A stretch of DNA of 64,000 bases from the NCBI RefSeq assembly GCF_000711295.1, contig NZ_JOMJ01000003.1:757001-821000 (forward strand). The letters run 5' to 3'. Under the pieces are notes generated by a model that saw only the letters and a program-made list of their open reading frames with translations, did not search any database and had not been told where the DNA came from. The translations under genes and the position numbers were made by a program. How positions within the stretch are numbered: position 1 is the first letter of the stretch; each line of letters begins with the position of its first letter. Origin of the DNA: Desulfohalovibrio reitneri (GTDB lineage Bacteria; Desulfobacterota; Desulfovibrionia; Desulfovibrionales; Desulfovibrionaceae). Shown here piece after piece: positions 50,752 through 59,140 of this stretch.

Positions 50752-51455
50752 CCGCCAATCTGAAGACGTACGACAATCGGGAGGACTTCGTATTCGCCGC
50801 GGTGCAGGCCATGCATACGGCATGTGCCGGGGCTGTCGGGCAGCGAGGGATATTCACTGTGGCCGTGCCAGGAGGCACTACCCCGAAGCCGCTTTTCGAG
50901 GCGTTGGCCCAGAGTCCGGGGGAGATGGACTGGGAGAGAACGCACGTGTTCTTTACGGATGAGCGCTGCGTGGACCCGGCCGACAGCCGAAGCAATTATT
51001 TCAACGCGGATTCTCTTTGCCTTTCGCGGGTGGGCGTGTCTGAATACAACGTCCACCGCATCCCCGGCGAGAAGGGGGCGGGCGAGGCGGTCAGAGAGGC
51101 TGAAGCCGACACCAGGGCTTTTTTCGGAGGAGACGGGATGCCCGCTTTGGACTTGGTGGTTCTGGGGATGGGGCCTGACGGCCACGTGGCCTCGCTGTTC
51201 CCCGGCAGTCAGGCGCTTGAGGCGGACGGTTCGCTCTACGTGGCCGAGGAGGAGCCCGGCCGTGATCCCCGTGTGCCCCGGGTTTCCATGAGCATGCCCT
51301 TCATTCTGGCCGCCCGGAAGGTTGTGGTGCTGGTTCGGCGCAAGGGCAAGGAGAAGATGGTGGACGCCGTCATGCGCGGCGAGCTGGACCGGAGCGTGCC
51401 CGCCGCCAGGGTGGCCCCGTCCGCCACCGTGGAGTGGCTGGTGCGGGCCGACTAG
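50748..51455 (+). CDS. pgl: 6-phosphogluconolactonase
   Basis: The product is 235 residues from ATG 50748; the open frame upstream belongs to zwf's shadow. IFTVAVPGGTTPKPLFEAL, HVFFTDERCVDPADSRSN and DLVVLGMGPDGHVASLFPG are the DevB/SOL-type 6PGL motifs. It hydrolyses the lactone made by Zwf to feed Gnd. It converges on serB 12 bases later. Confidence 0.93.
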   Translation: MTANLKTYDNREDFVFAAVQAMHTACAGAVGQRGIFTVAVPGGTTPKPLFEALAQSPGEMDWERTHVFFTDERCVDPADSRSNYFNADSLCLSRVGVSEYNVHRIPGEKGAGEAVREAEADTRAFFGGDGMPALDLVVLGMGPDGHVASLFPGSQALEADGSLYVAEEEPGRDPRVPRVSMSMPFILAARKVVVLVRRKGKEKMVDAVMRGELDRSVPAARVAPSATVEWLVRAD

Positions 51456-51467
51456 AAAAAGCGTTCG

Positions 51468-52682
51468 TCAGGAGAGGGTTTCCCGCTCCCGCATGCCGAT
51501 GAGGTAGAGGATGGAGTCCAGGCCCAGGGTGGAAATGGCCTGCCTGGCTCCCTCTTTCACCTTGGGTTTGGCGTGGAAGGCGATGCCCAGGCCCGCCAGG
51601 TTGAGCATGGGCAGGTCGTTGGCACCGTCGCCCACGGCGATGACCTGTTGCAGGCTGATGTCCTCGCTCTCGGCGATGCCCCGCAGAAGCTCCGCCTTGC
51701 GCTCGGCGTCCACGATGGGGCCGTTGACCTCGCCAGTGACTTTGCCGTCAGCCACTTCCAACTCGTTGGCGTGCAGATAGTCGATGCCCAGCCGCTCCTG
51801 CAGCCTGCGGCCGAAGTAGGTGAAGCCGCCGGAGATGATGGCGATCTTGTAGCCGAACCGCTTGAGATTGGTGATGAGCCGCTCGGCTCCCTCGGTCAGG
51901 GGAATGCGCTCCGCCACCCGCTCCAACGCCTCTTCATTCAGGCCGCGCAGAAGCCGCAGGCGGCTGCGCAGGCTTTCCTGGAAGTCAAGTTCCCCGCGCA
52001 TGGCCGACTCGGTGATGGCGGCCACCTGATCACCCACTCCAGCCTCGGCGGCCAGTTCGTCGATGACTTCTGCCTGGATGAGGGTGGAGTCCATGTCGAA
52101 GGCAACCAGTCGGCGGTTGCGACGGAATACGTTGTCCTCCTGCAGGGCGATGTCCACGCCCATTTCGTGGGAGATGCGCAAAAACTCCGTGCGCAGCTCT
52201 TCCAGATTCCTGGGTTCGCCCTGGGCGAAGAACTCGATGCAGGCGGGTCGGCCGTTTTCCGACGGGTCCAGGGGCTGGCGGGAGGAAAGCCGGGTAATGA
52301 CCTCGATGTTCAGTCCGCTCTGTTCCATCGCCCGCGACACGGCGGCCACCTGGGCAGAGTCAACCCGCCGTCCAAGCAGGGTGACGATGTGGCGCATGCG
52401 GTCCTCCAGGGCGGCCCATTTCTGATAATCCCCGGCGCTGATCGGAATGCATTTGAGCTTGATGCCAAGCTCATGGGCGAGAAAGAGCATGTCCTTGATG
52501 AGGGCCGCGGCGTCAGCTTCCGGGTGCAGCCTTACCAGGATGCCCAGGGAAAGCATGTCGTGGATGACCGCCTGTCCCATGTCCAGGATGTCGGCCCCGT
52601 GGGGGGCCATGGCCTCGGTCAAGCGGGCGGTCAGGCCCGGCCTGTCCTCTCCGGAAATCTGGATGAGAATCAGTTCATTCAT
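51468..52682 (-). CDS. serB: Phosphoserine phosphatase with two ACT domains
   Basis: The product is 404 residues from ATG 52682; the frame extends upstream without support. The N-terminal half has two ACT-like domains (LILIQISGEDRPGLTARL; RHIVTLLGRRVDSAQVAAVS). The HAD domain carries the nucleophile in VAFDMDSTLIQAE, then AIISGGFTYFG and VGDGANDLPML. It makes serine from phosphoserine. The ACT half probably senses serine. Confidence 0.93.
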   Translation of the reverse strand: MNELILIQISGEDRPGLTARLTEAMAPHGADILDMGQAVIHDMLSLGILVRLHPEADAAALIKDMLFLAHELGIKLKCIPISAGDYQKWAALEDRMRHIVTLLGRRVDSAQVAAVSRAMEQSGLNIEVITRLSSRQPLDPSENGRPACIEFFAQGEPRNLEELRTEFLRISHEMGVDIALQEDNVFRRNRRLVAFDMDSTLIQAEVIDELAAEAGVGDQVAAITESAMRGELDFQESLRSRLRLLRGLNEEALERVAERIPLTEGAERLITNLKRFGYKIAIISGGFTYFGRRLQERLGIDYLHANELEVADGKVTGEVNGPIVDAERKAELLRGIAESEDISLQQVIAVGDGANDLPMLNLAGLGIAFHAKPKVKEGARQAISTLGLDSILYLIGMRERETLS

Positions 52683-52787
52683 GGCGATGCGGGGGTGAAG
52701 GGAAACGGAGGTAGTTGTTTCATACTTTGGCCCGGCAGTAAACGCCGCCTCTTCCGGAGGGAAAAGCGGCCGAAAGTCACCGGCGCA

Positions 52788-52816
52788 TTGCGACCGGCCA
52801 CGCTTTGCATTATGGT
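52788..52816 (+). promoter_or_regulatory. Possible sigma70 promoter for the rsfS-gpmI-kdsB transcript
   Basis: TTGCGA (52788-52793) and TATGGT (52811-52816) are 17 bases apart in the 185-base gap between diverging serB and rsfS. Each hexamer matches only four of six consensus bases. A small inverted repeat (GGCGG ... CCGCC) lies between it and rsfS. Confidence 0.3.
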
Positions 52817-52867
52817 TTCTCGTTGCGGCGGGTTTTGAACCGCCAATCCATTGCAGACAAGGTGCCA

Positions 52868-53254
52868 ATGAGCAAACGCAAAGAGATTCGAGACCACTGG
52901 GACCCCGAGGACAAGGCGCGGGAAGTCTCGTCTTGGCTGAATGAAAAGAAGGCCTCCGACGTAATGGCCGTGGATGTCCGAGGCAGCTGCCCCATCACCG
53001 AGTTCCTGGTGTTGTGCACCGCGCAAGGACCCAGACACGCCAAGGGCATTGCCTCCCATGTCATCGACAAGGCGGGGGAGAGCGATATGAACCTGCTGGG
53101 CGTGGAAGGGCAGCGGGAAGCCCAGTGGATTCTGGTGGACCTTAACGACGTGCTGGTGCACATCTTCCTGCCAGACCAGCGGCAGCTCTACGACCTGGAA
53201 GGGCTGTGGTCCGAGGGAAAGCGGTTGGAGCTGGAGACCGATGCCGCGGAATGA
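52868..53254 (+). CDS. rsfS: Ribosomal silencing factor RsfS
   Basis: The product is 128 residues from ATG 52868. It has the Iojap/RsfS pattern: EVSSWLNEKKASDVMAVDV, SCPITEFLVLCTAQGPRHA, and GVEGQREAQWILVDLNDVLVH. IFLPDQRQLYDLEGLW closes it. It binds uL14 and keeps 50S subunits from joining 30S in poor conditions. Its last 14 bases are shared with the gpmI start. Confidence 0.93.
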   Translation: MSKRKEIRDHWDPEDKAREVSSWLNEKKASDVMAVDVRGSCPITEFLVLCTAQGPRHAKGIASHVIDKAGESDMNLLGVEGQREAQWILVDLNDVLVHIFLPDQRQLYDLEGLWSEGKRLELETDAAE

Positions 53255-54788
53255 CCCCCTTCTGCTGCTGATCCTGGACGGCTGGGGCGTGGCCCCGGAA
53301 GGCGAGGGCAACGCCGTTCTCCGGGCGGCCACTCCGACACTGGACTCCCTGCAGCAAAGCTACCCCGGAACCACCCTGGCCTGTTCCGGTCGGGCCGTGG
53401 GCCTGCCGGAAGGATTCATGGGCAACTCCGAGGTGGGGCACATGAATATCGGCGCAGGCCGCGTGGTCTACCAGGACATGACCCGCATCGACCTGGCCAT
53501 CGAGGACGGCTCCATCAAGGAGAACGAGGTCCTGGCCGGAGCCATGAACGCCGCCAGGGAATCCGGCGGCAGGCTCCACCTCATGGGACTCGTTTCCGAC
53601 GGCGGCGTACACAGCCATCTGCGTCACCTCTTCGCCCTGCTGGCAATGGCCAAGGAGCGCGGAGTGGAGGTTGTCCTGCACGCCTTTCTGGACGGCCGCG
53701 ACACCGCTCCCACCAGCGGTGCCGGCTTTCTTGAGGATACGCTCGCCGAAATGAGGCGGCTGGGCGCGGGGCGTATAGCCACGGTCAGCGGCCGCTACTA
53801 CGCCATGGATCGAGATACCCGTTTCGACCGCACCAAGCAGGCGTATGACGCGCTGGTTATGGGCCGCGGGCATGAGATCGGGGATCCCGTGGCGGCGGTT
53901 TGGCAGGCCTATGAGGAAGGCGAGAACGATGAATTCGTCAAGCCTCGGGTGGTGGTTGAGAACGGCCGCCCGGTGGCCCGCCTTAAAGACGGCGATAGCT
54001 TGGTATTCTTCAACTTCCGCGCCGACCGCGCCCGGCAGATCAGCCGGGCCATCTTTGACGACGGATTCGACGAGTTCGAACGGGAGGGGCGGCCCGCCCT
54101 CTCCAGCTTCGTGACCATGACCCGCTACGACAAAAGCTTTCCCATGCCTGTGGCGTTTCCGCCGCAGTCCATTGAGCATACCCTTGGGCAGACCGTTTCC
54201 GAGGCCGGGCTGAAGCAACTCCGCATCGCCGAGACCGAAAAGTACGCCCACGTCACGTTCTTCCTCAATTGCGGGCGGGAGGACTCCTTCCCGGGCGAGG
54301 AACGAATTCTGGTGCCGTCGCCCAGGGAGGTCAGCACCTACGACCAAAAGCCGGAGATGAGTGCCGCTGAAGTCACCGACCAGCTTCTGGAGAATTGGCG
54401 CGCGTTCGACCTCATGGTCTGCAATCTGGCCAACCTCGATATGGTTGGCCACACCGGATTCATGGACGCGGTCATCCAGGCCTGCCAGGCGGTGGACGAG
54501 TGCGTGGGCCGCATCGTCAAGGAGTTCCTGGACGGCGGCGGCCGCATTCTGCTGACGGCGGACCACGGCAACTCCGAGGAAATGCTCGATCCGGGCGGCT
54601 CCACCCAGACGGCCCATTCCACCAATCCGGTTCCCCTGGTCTACATCGCCGCCGACGCGGAGGAGGTTGCGCTGGCCCCCAAGGGCCGCCTGTGCGACAT
54701 CGCGCCCACCATCCTGCATCTTCTCGGCGTGGAGCAGCCCGAAGATATGAGCGGAAAAAACCTCATCACCCGAGAGCCCAATGGCTGA
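53241..54788 (+). CDS. gpmI: 2,3-bisphosphoglycerate-independent phosphoglycerate mutase
   Basis: The 515-residue two-metal enzyme interconverts 3- and 2-phosphoglycerate. LLLILDGWGVAPEGEGNAV opens the phosphatase domain. The catalytic Ser is in FMGNSEVGHMNIGAGR, and VHAFLDGRDTAP follows. MVCNLANLDMVGHTG and ILLTADHGNSEEM supply metal ligands. The start codon lies inside rsfS and the 3' end overlaps the zinc-ribbon gene by 8 bases. Confidence 0.95.
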   Translation: MPRNDPLLLLILDGWGVAPEGEGNAVLRAATPTLDSLQQSYPGTTLACSGRAVGLPEGFMGNSEVGHMNIGAGRVVYQDMTRIDLAIEDGSIKENEVLAGAMNAARESGGRLHLMGLVSDGGVHSHLRHLFALLAMAKERGVEVVLHAFLDGRDTAPTSGAGFLEDTLAEMRRLGAGRIATVSGRYYAMDRDTRFDRTKQAYDALVMGRGHEIGDPVAAVWQAYEEGENDEFVKPRVVVENGRPVARLKDGDSLVFFNFRADRARQISRAIFDDGFDEFEREGRPALSSFVTMTRYDKSFPMPVAFPPQSIEHTLGQTVSEAGLKQLRIAETEKYAHVTFFLNCGREDSFPGEERILVPSPREVSTYDQKPEMSAAEVTDQLLENWRAFDLMVCNLANLDMVGHTGFMDAVIQACQAVDECVGRIVKEFLDGGGRILLTADHGNSEEMLDPGGSTQTAHSTNPVPLVYIAADAEEVALAPKGRLCDIAPTILHLLGVEQPEDMSGKNLITREPNG

Positions 54789-55023
54789 AAACGAAAAGCC
54801 CCTCACACCGGTCCACCCCAGCGGGCTGGAACTCGTCTATCTCTATGCCTGTCCCAACTGCGGCCGGGAGGTCCCTCTCATCGCCCCCACCCAGCCCTCC
54901 ATGGCCAGGTGCGACGCCTGCTCCACCCGGTTTCCCATCGTCCCTGTGGACGACAAGAGCGTGCGCTACATCAAAACAATGACCGCGAGCGGCAAGGCGG
55001 GGATCGATCCCGACTTCCTCTGA
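54781..55023 (+). CDS. Small zinc-ribbon protein of unknown function
   Basis: The 80-residue protein has one treble-clef/zinc-ribbon pair: C24-P-N-C27 and C44-D-A-C47. Short flanks hold it between gpmI (8-base overlap) and a glycosyltransferase (1-base overlap). It has no catalytic motif and could bind nucleic acid or a partner protein. The overlaps argue for a real translated gene. Confidence 0.75.
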   Translation: MAENEKPLTPVHPSGLELVYLYACPNCGREVPLIAPTQPSMARCDACSTRFPIVPVDDKSVRYIKTMTASGKAGIDPDFL

Positions 55024-56009
55024 TGCACCGGGTCGTCTTTCTCACCCAGTCCGGCGACACTCTGCCTTCCGTGCGCTTTCGGGTGCTGCCCCTGCTGGAA
55101 GCCGCCAGGGATGCCGGTGTGGAGGCCGAGCGTCGATCGATTCCCGGCTCGCTCGCCAAGCGTCTGCCGTTTCTTCTTTCTTTGCCCCAAGGGGCTACGG
55201 TGGTTTTGCAGAAGAAGCTGCTCAACCCGCTTGATCTGGCCCTTTTGCGGCGCGGGGCGGGCAGGTTGGTCTACGATTTCGACGACGCGGTTTGGACCTG
55301 CCACCCCAACACTCCGGCCGGGTCCCGGCGCACGCGCAAGGAGCTCGCGCAGACCGCGCGATTCCGGGCCGTATGCCGGGCCGTGGATCTGGTGGTGGCG
55401 GGCAACCGTTTCCTGGCCCAAAAGGCCGGCCCGTTCGCCAAGCGGGTGGAGGTTCTGCCCACGCCGCTGGACACCTCCGCCTACACCCCAGGCCTGGAGC
55501 GGGACGAGGCGGTAACGGTTGGGTGGATGGGAACCTCCTGCAATCTCTTCTTTCTGCCGGAAATCATGCCGCTTCTGCGTGGCATGGGGCTGGACAGGCT
55601 GGTGGTTTCGGACGCCCCCTATACCGGCCCGGGAGAGGAGGGCGTGCGGTTCGAGCCGTGGAGCGGCGAGCGCGAGGTCGATCTGCTGCGGCAGATGGAC
55701 GTGGGGCTTATGCCGCTGACCGATGACGAGTACACCCGTGGCAAGTGCGGTTTCAAGCTGTTGCAGTACATGGCTTGCGGCGTGGTGCCCGTGGCCTCGG
55801 ACGTCGGCTTCAACCGCGAAGTGATCCGTCATGGCGAAACCGGTTTTCTCGTGCGTCGCCCGGAGGAGTGGCGGGAGCACGTGCAGACCCTGGCGGAATC
55901 GCCCGATTTGCGGCACAAAATGGCCCGGGCGGCGCGGCGCGACGTGGTGGAGCGGTTCGACCTGCGCCCGGCCGCTGAACGTTTTCTGGACTGGATGAAG
56001 GAGGGCTAG
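55023..56009 (+). CDS. Glycosyltransferase (GT4-like, GT-B fold)
   Basis: The 328-residue protein opens MHRVVFLTQSGDTLPSVRFR, has LVYDFDDAVW, VVAGNRFLA, and GWMGTSCNLFF in the donor half. CGFKLLQYMACGVVPVASDV (the EX7E-equivalent zone) and NREVIRHGETGFLV follow. It resembles the GT4 enzymes of surface glycan synthesis. Neighbouring kdsB suggests a role with keto-deoxy sugars of the LPS or capsule, but donor and acceptor are unknown. Confidence 0.82.
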   Translation: MHRVVFLTQSGDTLPSVRFRVLPLLEAARDAGVEAERRSIPGSLAKRLPFLLSLPQGATVVLQKKLLNPLDLALLRRGAGRLVYDFDDAVWTCHPNTPAGSRRTRKELAQTARFRAVCRAVDLVVAGNRFLAQKAGPFAKRVEVLPTPLDTSAYTPGLERDEAVTVGWMGTSCNLFFLPEIMPLLRGMGLDRLVVSDAPYTGPGEEGVRFEPWSGEREVDLLRQMDVGLMPLTDDEYTRGKCGFKLLQYMACGVVPVASDVGFNREVIRHGETGFLVRRPEEWREHVQTLAESPDLRHKMARAARRDVVERFDLRPAAERFLDWMKEG

Positions 56010-56774
56010 GTGAACGACCTCAAGCAGACCCTGCGCTCGGGCGGCGCGGCCCTGGGCTCCTGGATCACCCTGGCGCACCCGGCCGTGGCCGAGATCATGG
56101 CCCGGTCCGGGTTTTCCTGGCTGGCCGTGGACCTGGAACACAGTTCCATAACCCTGGGCGAGGCGGAGCGGCTCATACGCACCATCGACCTGTGCGGCGC
56201 TTCCCCCATGGTGCGGCTGTCCAGCAACGACCCGGTGCAGATCAAGCGGGTCATGGACGCCGGGGCCCACGGCCTGATCGTGCCCATGGTCAACACGCCG
56301 GACGAGGCCCGGGCGGCGGCCTCGGCCATGCACTATCCCCCGCGCGGCACGCGTGGCGTTGGGTTGTACCGCGCGCAGGCATACGGCGTTTCTTTTCCCG
56401 AGTACAAGCAGGCCCTGGCCGAGCGGGGCGTCCTCATCGTGCAGGTGGAGCATATCGAGGCGGTGCGCAATCTGGAAGCCATCCTGGCTGTCGACGACGT
56501 GGACGGCTTCATCGTCGGCCCCTACGACCTGTCCGCTTCTCTGGGGCATCCGGGCGAGTTTGAACACCCCGACGTCCTGGCCGCCCTTCGCCGCATCGAG
56601 GAGGTGGGCATGGCCTCGGACAAGGCTCCGGGCATCCACATCATCGAACCCCGGCCTGAAGAGCTTTCCTCACGGATGGAGCAAGGCTACCGTTTCGTGG
56701 CCTATTCCCTGGACATAAGAATGCTGGACGCGGCCTCGCGCGGCGGGGTGGCGGCCTTTTCGGAGACGAACTGA
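56010..56774 (+). CDS. HpcH/HpaI-type class II aldolase
   Basis: The 254-residue protein (GTG start directly after the glycosyltransferase stop) has GSWITLAHPAVAEIMARSGF and LAVDLEHSSITLGEAER, with the catalytic His. The metal ligands lie in VQVEHIEAVRN (Glu) and FIVGPYDLSASLG (Asp). The family joins or splits pyruvate (or a 2-keto acid) and an aldehyde. Here it lies between a glycosyltransferase and kdsB, so it may make a 4-hydroxy-2-ulosonic acid rather than degrade aromatics; that is inference. Confidence 0.85.
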   Translation: MNDLKQTLRSGGAALGSWITLAHPAVAEIMARSGFSWLAVDLEHSSITLGEAERLIRTIDLCGASPMVRLSSNDPVQIKRVMDAGAHGLIVPMVNTPDEARAAASAMHYPPRGTRGVGLYRAQAYGVSFPEYKQALAERGVLIVQVEHIEAVRNLEAILAVDDVDGFIVGPYDLSASLGHPGEFEHPDVLAALRRIEEVGMASDKAPGIHIIEPRPEELSSRMEQGYRFVAYSLDIRMLDAASRGGVAAFSETN

Positions 56775-57544
56775 TGGGCAAGACGATAGCCATTATTCCG
56801 GCCCGCATGGGGTCATCCCGCTTTCCGGGCAAGCCCCTGGCGGACATCCACGGCGTGCCCATGGTGGGGCACGTGGCCTTTCGCACCCGCATGTGCGAGT
56901 TGCTGGACGAGACCCTGGTGGCCACCTGCGACCAGGAGATATACGACTACTGCCTTTCGGTGGGACTCAAACCCATCATGACCGCGGACACCCACGAGCG
57001 CTGCACCGACCGTACGTCCGAGGCCATGCTGGCCTACGAGGCGGAAATAGGCGAGCAAGTGGAGACCGTGGTCATGGTGCAGGGCGACGAGCCCATGGTC
57101 ACACCGGAGATGATCACCCAGTCCTTGCTGCCTTTGCGCGAGGACCAGGATCTGCAGGTGGTCAACCTCATGGCGGACATGGCCACGGTGGAGGAGTTCG
57201 AAGATCCCAACGAGGTAAAAGTGGTGGTGGACCTGACCGGGGATGCCCTCTACTTCTCCCGCGAGCCCGTTCCCTCCCGCAAGAAGGGCGCGGGCGAGGT
57301 GCCCATGCGCAAGCAGGTCTGCATCATCCCCTTCCGCCGGGATTTCCTGCTGCGTTTCAACGAGATGGACGAGACCCCGCTGGAGCGCATCGAGTCCGTG
57401 GACATGATGCGCATCCTGGAGAACGGCGGCCGGGTGCGCATGGTGCATACCGACGCCAAGAGCCTGAGCGTGGACACCCAGGCTGATCTGGAGCGGGTGC
57501 GGGAGATGATGCGCGGCGATCCCCTCATGGGGAAGTACGCTTAA
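56774..57544 (+). CDS. kdsB: 3-deoxy-manno-octulosonate cytidylyltransferase
   Basis: The 256-residue enzyme activates Kdo as CMP-Kdo for LPS inner-core assembly. IAIIPARMGSSRFPGKPLA is the nucleotide-binding start. ATCDQEIYDY, VVMVQGDEPMVTPEM and YFSREPVPS follow. Its ATG overlaps the aldolase stop by one base. It marks the organism as LPS-bearing. Confidence 0.93.
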   Translation: MGKTIAIIPARMGSSRFPGKPLADIHGVPMVGHVAFRTRMCELLDETLVATCDQEIYDYCLSVGLKPIMTADTHERCTDRTSEAMLAYEAEIGEQVETVVMVQGDEPMVTPEMITQSLLPLREDQDLQVVNLMADMATVEEFEDPNEVKVVVDLTGDALYFSREPVPSRKKGAGEVPMRKQVCIIPFRRDFLLRFNEMDETPLERIESVDMMRILENGGRVRMVHTDAKSLSVDTQADLERVREMMRGDPLMGKYA

Positions 57545-57545
57545 C

Positions 57546-58172
57546 TCACCCCTGCATTCTCAGCCATTCCGTGAGGCCGGTGAGGTCCTCCGCCCACTCG
57601 TGCGGCGCGGGGAACTTTCCACGGCCATAGAAGCGCGTCCCAACGGCCTCGGCAGCCTCCAGGTCGGTTGAGGAGTCGCCGATCATGAGGGTTTCGTTTG
57701 GCTGCGCGCCGGACTCCATGAGGATGCGGCGCAGCAACTCCGCTTTCTCCGGCGGAGAGCCGTAGATGCCCTGGAAATAACGCGTCAGCCCCTTCACCTG
57801 GCAGATGGCCCGCAACTCCTCCTGGGGAGCGCCCGAGGCCACGTAGATCGGATACGTCCGGTGCGCTTCCTCGATGGCCTCCCGCGCGCCGGTGACGAAG
57901 GGGGCTTCAAGCAGCTCCTCCTCCGCGGCTTGCAGAAAGCGCCCCACCAGCATGTCGATGTCGGGCTGGGTGATGTCCCGGCCCAGGTATTCCTCGTAAA
58001 AGCGGCGGAACTTCTCATACCGTGAAACCCCGCCGTGGCGCAGGTGCAACTCGGTCAGCCAGTCAACCGCCTCTGGACCGAAATCCTCCACGCTGCGGGC
58101 GAAGGCGCGGGTCTTGACCGCCACCGTTTCCATGATCACCCCGTCGAAATCAAAGACCAGCACCCGGATCAT
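57546..58172 (-). CDS. HAD-superfamily hydrolase (subfamily IA phosphatase-like)
   Basis: The 208-residue protein has motif I VFDFDGVIMETV (nucleophile and acid/base Asp), a helical cap domain (about 20-90), motif II YVASGAPQEEL, and motif IV MIGDSSTDLEAAEAVG. It resembles phosphoglycolate- or sugar-phosphate phosphatases. It overlaps the dehydrogenase stop by 4 bases and converges on kdsB. Substrate is unknown; a sugar phosphate is likely. Confidence 0.85.
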   Translation of the reverse strand: MIRVLVFDFDGVIMETVAVKTRAFARSVEDFGPEAVDWLTELHLRHGGVSRYEKFRRFYEEYLGRDITQPDIDMLVGRFLQAAEEELLEAPFVTGAREAIEEAHRTYPIYVASGAPQEELRAICQVKGLTRYFQGIYGSPPEKAELLRRILMESGAQPNETLMIGDSSTDLEAAEAVGTRFYGRGKFPAPHEWAEDLTGLTEWLRMQG

Positions 58173-59080
58173 TTCGTTTTCTCCAAGGCTTCAAGCAGGT
58201 TGCTCACCGCGTCGGCCTCCATTCGCACACGCCCCTCGCGGGCGTAGGAGCCGATGTGCGGGGTCAGGATGACTGAGTCCAACTCCCGCAGCCGTCCCTG
58301 GTAGGGCTCCTCGCAGAAGCAGTCCACAGCCGCTCCGGCCAGGTGTCCGGCGGAGAGCAGGTCGTACAGGGCCTCCTCGTCCACCAGCCCGCCGCGTCCG
58401 GCGTTGATGAGCCAGGAGCCCGGCTTCATGGAAACCAGCCGCTGGCGGTCCAGCAGAGCGCAGTCCATGCCGGTGCGGGAGCAGTGCAGACTGACGATGT
58501 CAGCCCAGGGGAGCAGTTCCTCCATCCCCATCTTGGTGTATCCCGGGACGGTGGAAACAGGGTCGGCGTAACCTATCTCCACGTCGAAGGGCGTGAGCAG
58601 CTCGGCAACCGCCACGCCAATGCGGCCCATGCCGATAATGCCCACACGCTTTCCCTGCAGAAGGTTGCCCATGCGCTTTTTCCAGACGCCGGCCCGCAGT
58701 TCCCGGTCCATGCGGGTGACTTGGCGCAGCAGGTCCATGGCCAGGCCGACGATGAGTTCGGCCACGGCGCGGGTGGGACCAAGCGGGGTGTTGCGCACCA
58801 GCACGCCCAGTTCCTCGGCCGCCTCCAGGTCCACGTTGTCCATGCCCACGCCGCAGCGGGAGAGGACTTTGAGGTTGGGCAATCGTGAGAGCACCGAGCG
58901 GTCCAGGGGTTCGGTTCCGGCCACCAGACCGTCGCAGCCGGCGGCCAGCTCCACCACCTCGTCCGGGGTCAGTTTGCGGCCGTGGGGGTTGAGAATGAAA
59001 TCCGCCCCGGCCCGCTCCAGCAGGTCCAGCGGCTCGCGCCCGTACTGGGCGAATGATGATGTTGATATGGCGACGCGCAT
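58169..59080 (-). CDS. D-isomer-specific 2-hydroxyacid dehydrogenase (SerA-like)
   Basis: The 303-residue protein has the split catalytic domain and the NAD-binding GIIGMGRIGVAVAEL, then INAGRGGLVDEEAL. Catalytic residues are in SRCGVGMDN (Arg region), CEEPY (Glu) and LTPHIGSY (His). It lacks the C-terminal ACT domain of full phosphoglycerate dehydrogenase. A good AAAGGAG precedes the ATG. It may reduce a keto acid for sugar or serine synthesis. Confidence 0.87.
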   Translation of the reverse strand: MRVAISTSSFAQYGREPLDLLERAGADFILNPHGRKLTPDEVVELAAGCDGLVAGTEPLDRSVLSRLPNLKVLSRCGVGMDNVDLEAAEELGVLVRNTPLGPTRAVAELIVGLAMDLLRQVTRMDRELRAGVWKKRMGNLLQGKRVGIIGMGRIGVAVAELLTPFDVEIGYADPVSTVPGYTKMGMEELLPWADIVSLHCSRTGMDCALLDRQRLVSMKPGSWLINAGRGGLVDEEALYDLLSAGHLAGAAVDCFCEEPYQGRLRELDSVILTPHIGSYAREGRVRMEADAVSNLLEALEKTK

Positions 59081-59140
59081 TGTAGCTCCTTTGTTTCCAT
59101 GCGGGCGGCCAGGGTAGCCGAAAGGTGCTGGGCTGAAAAC

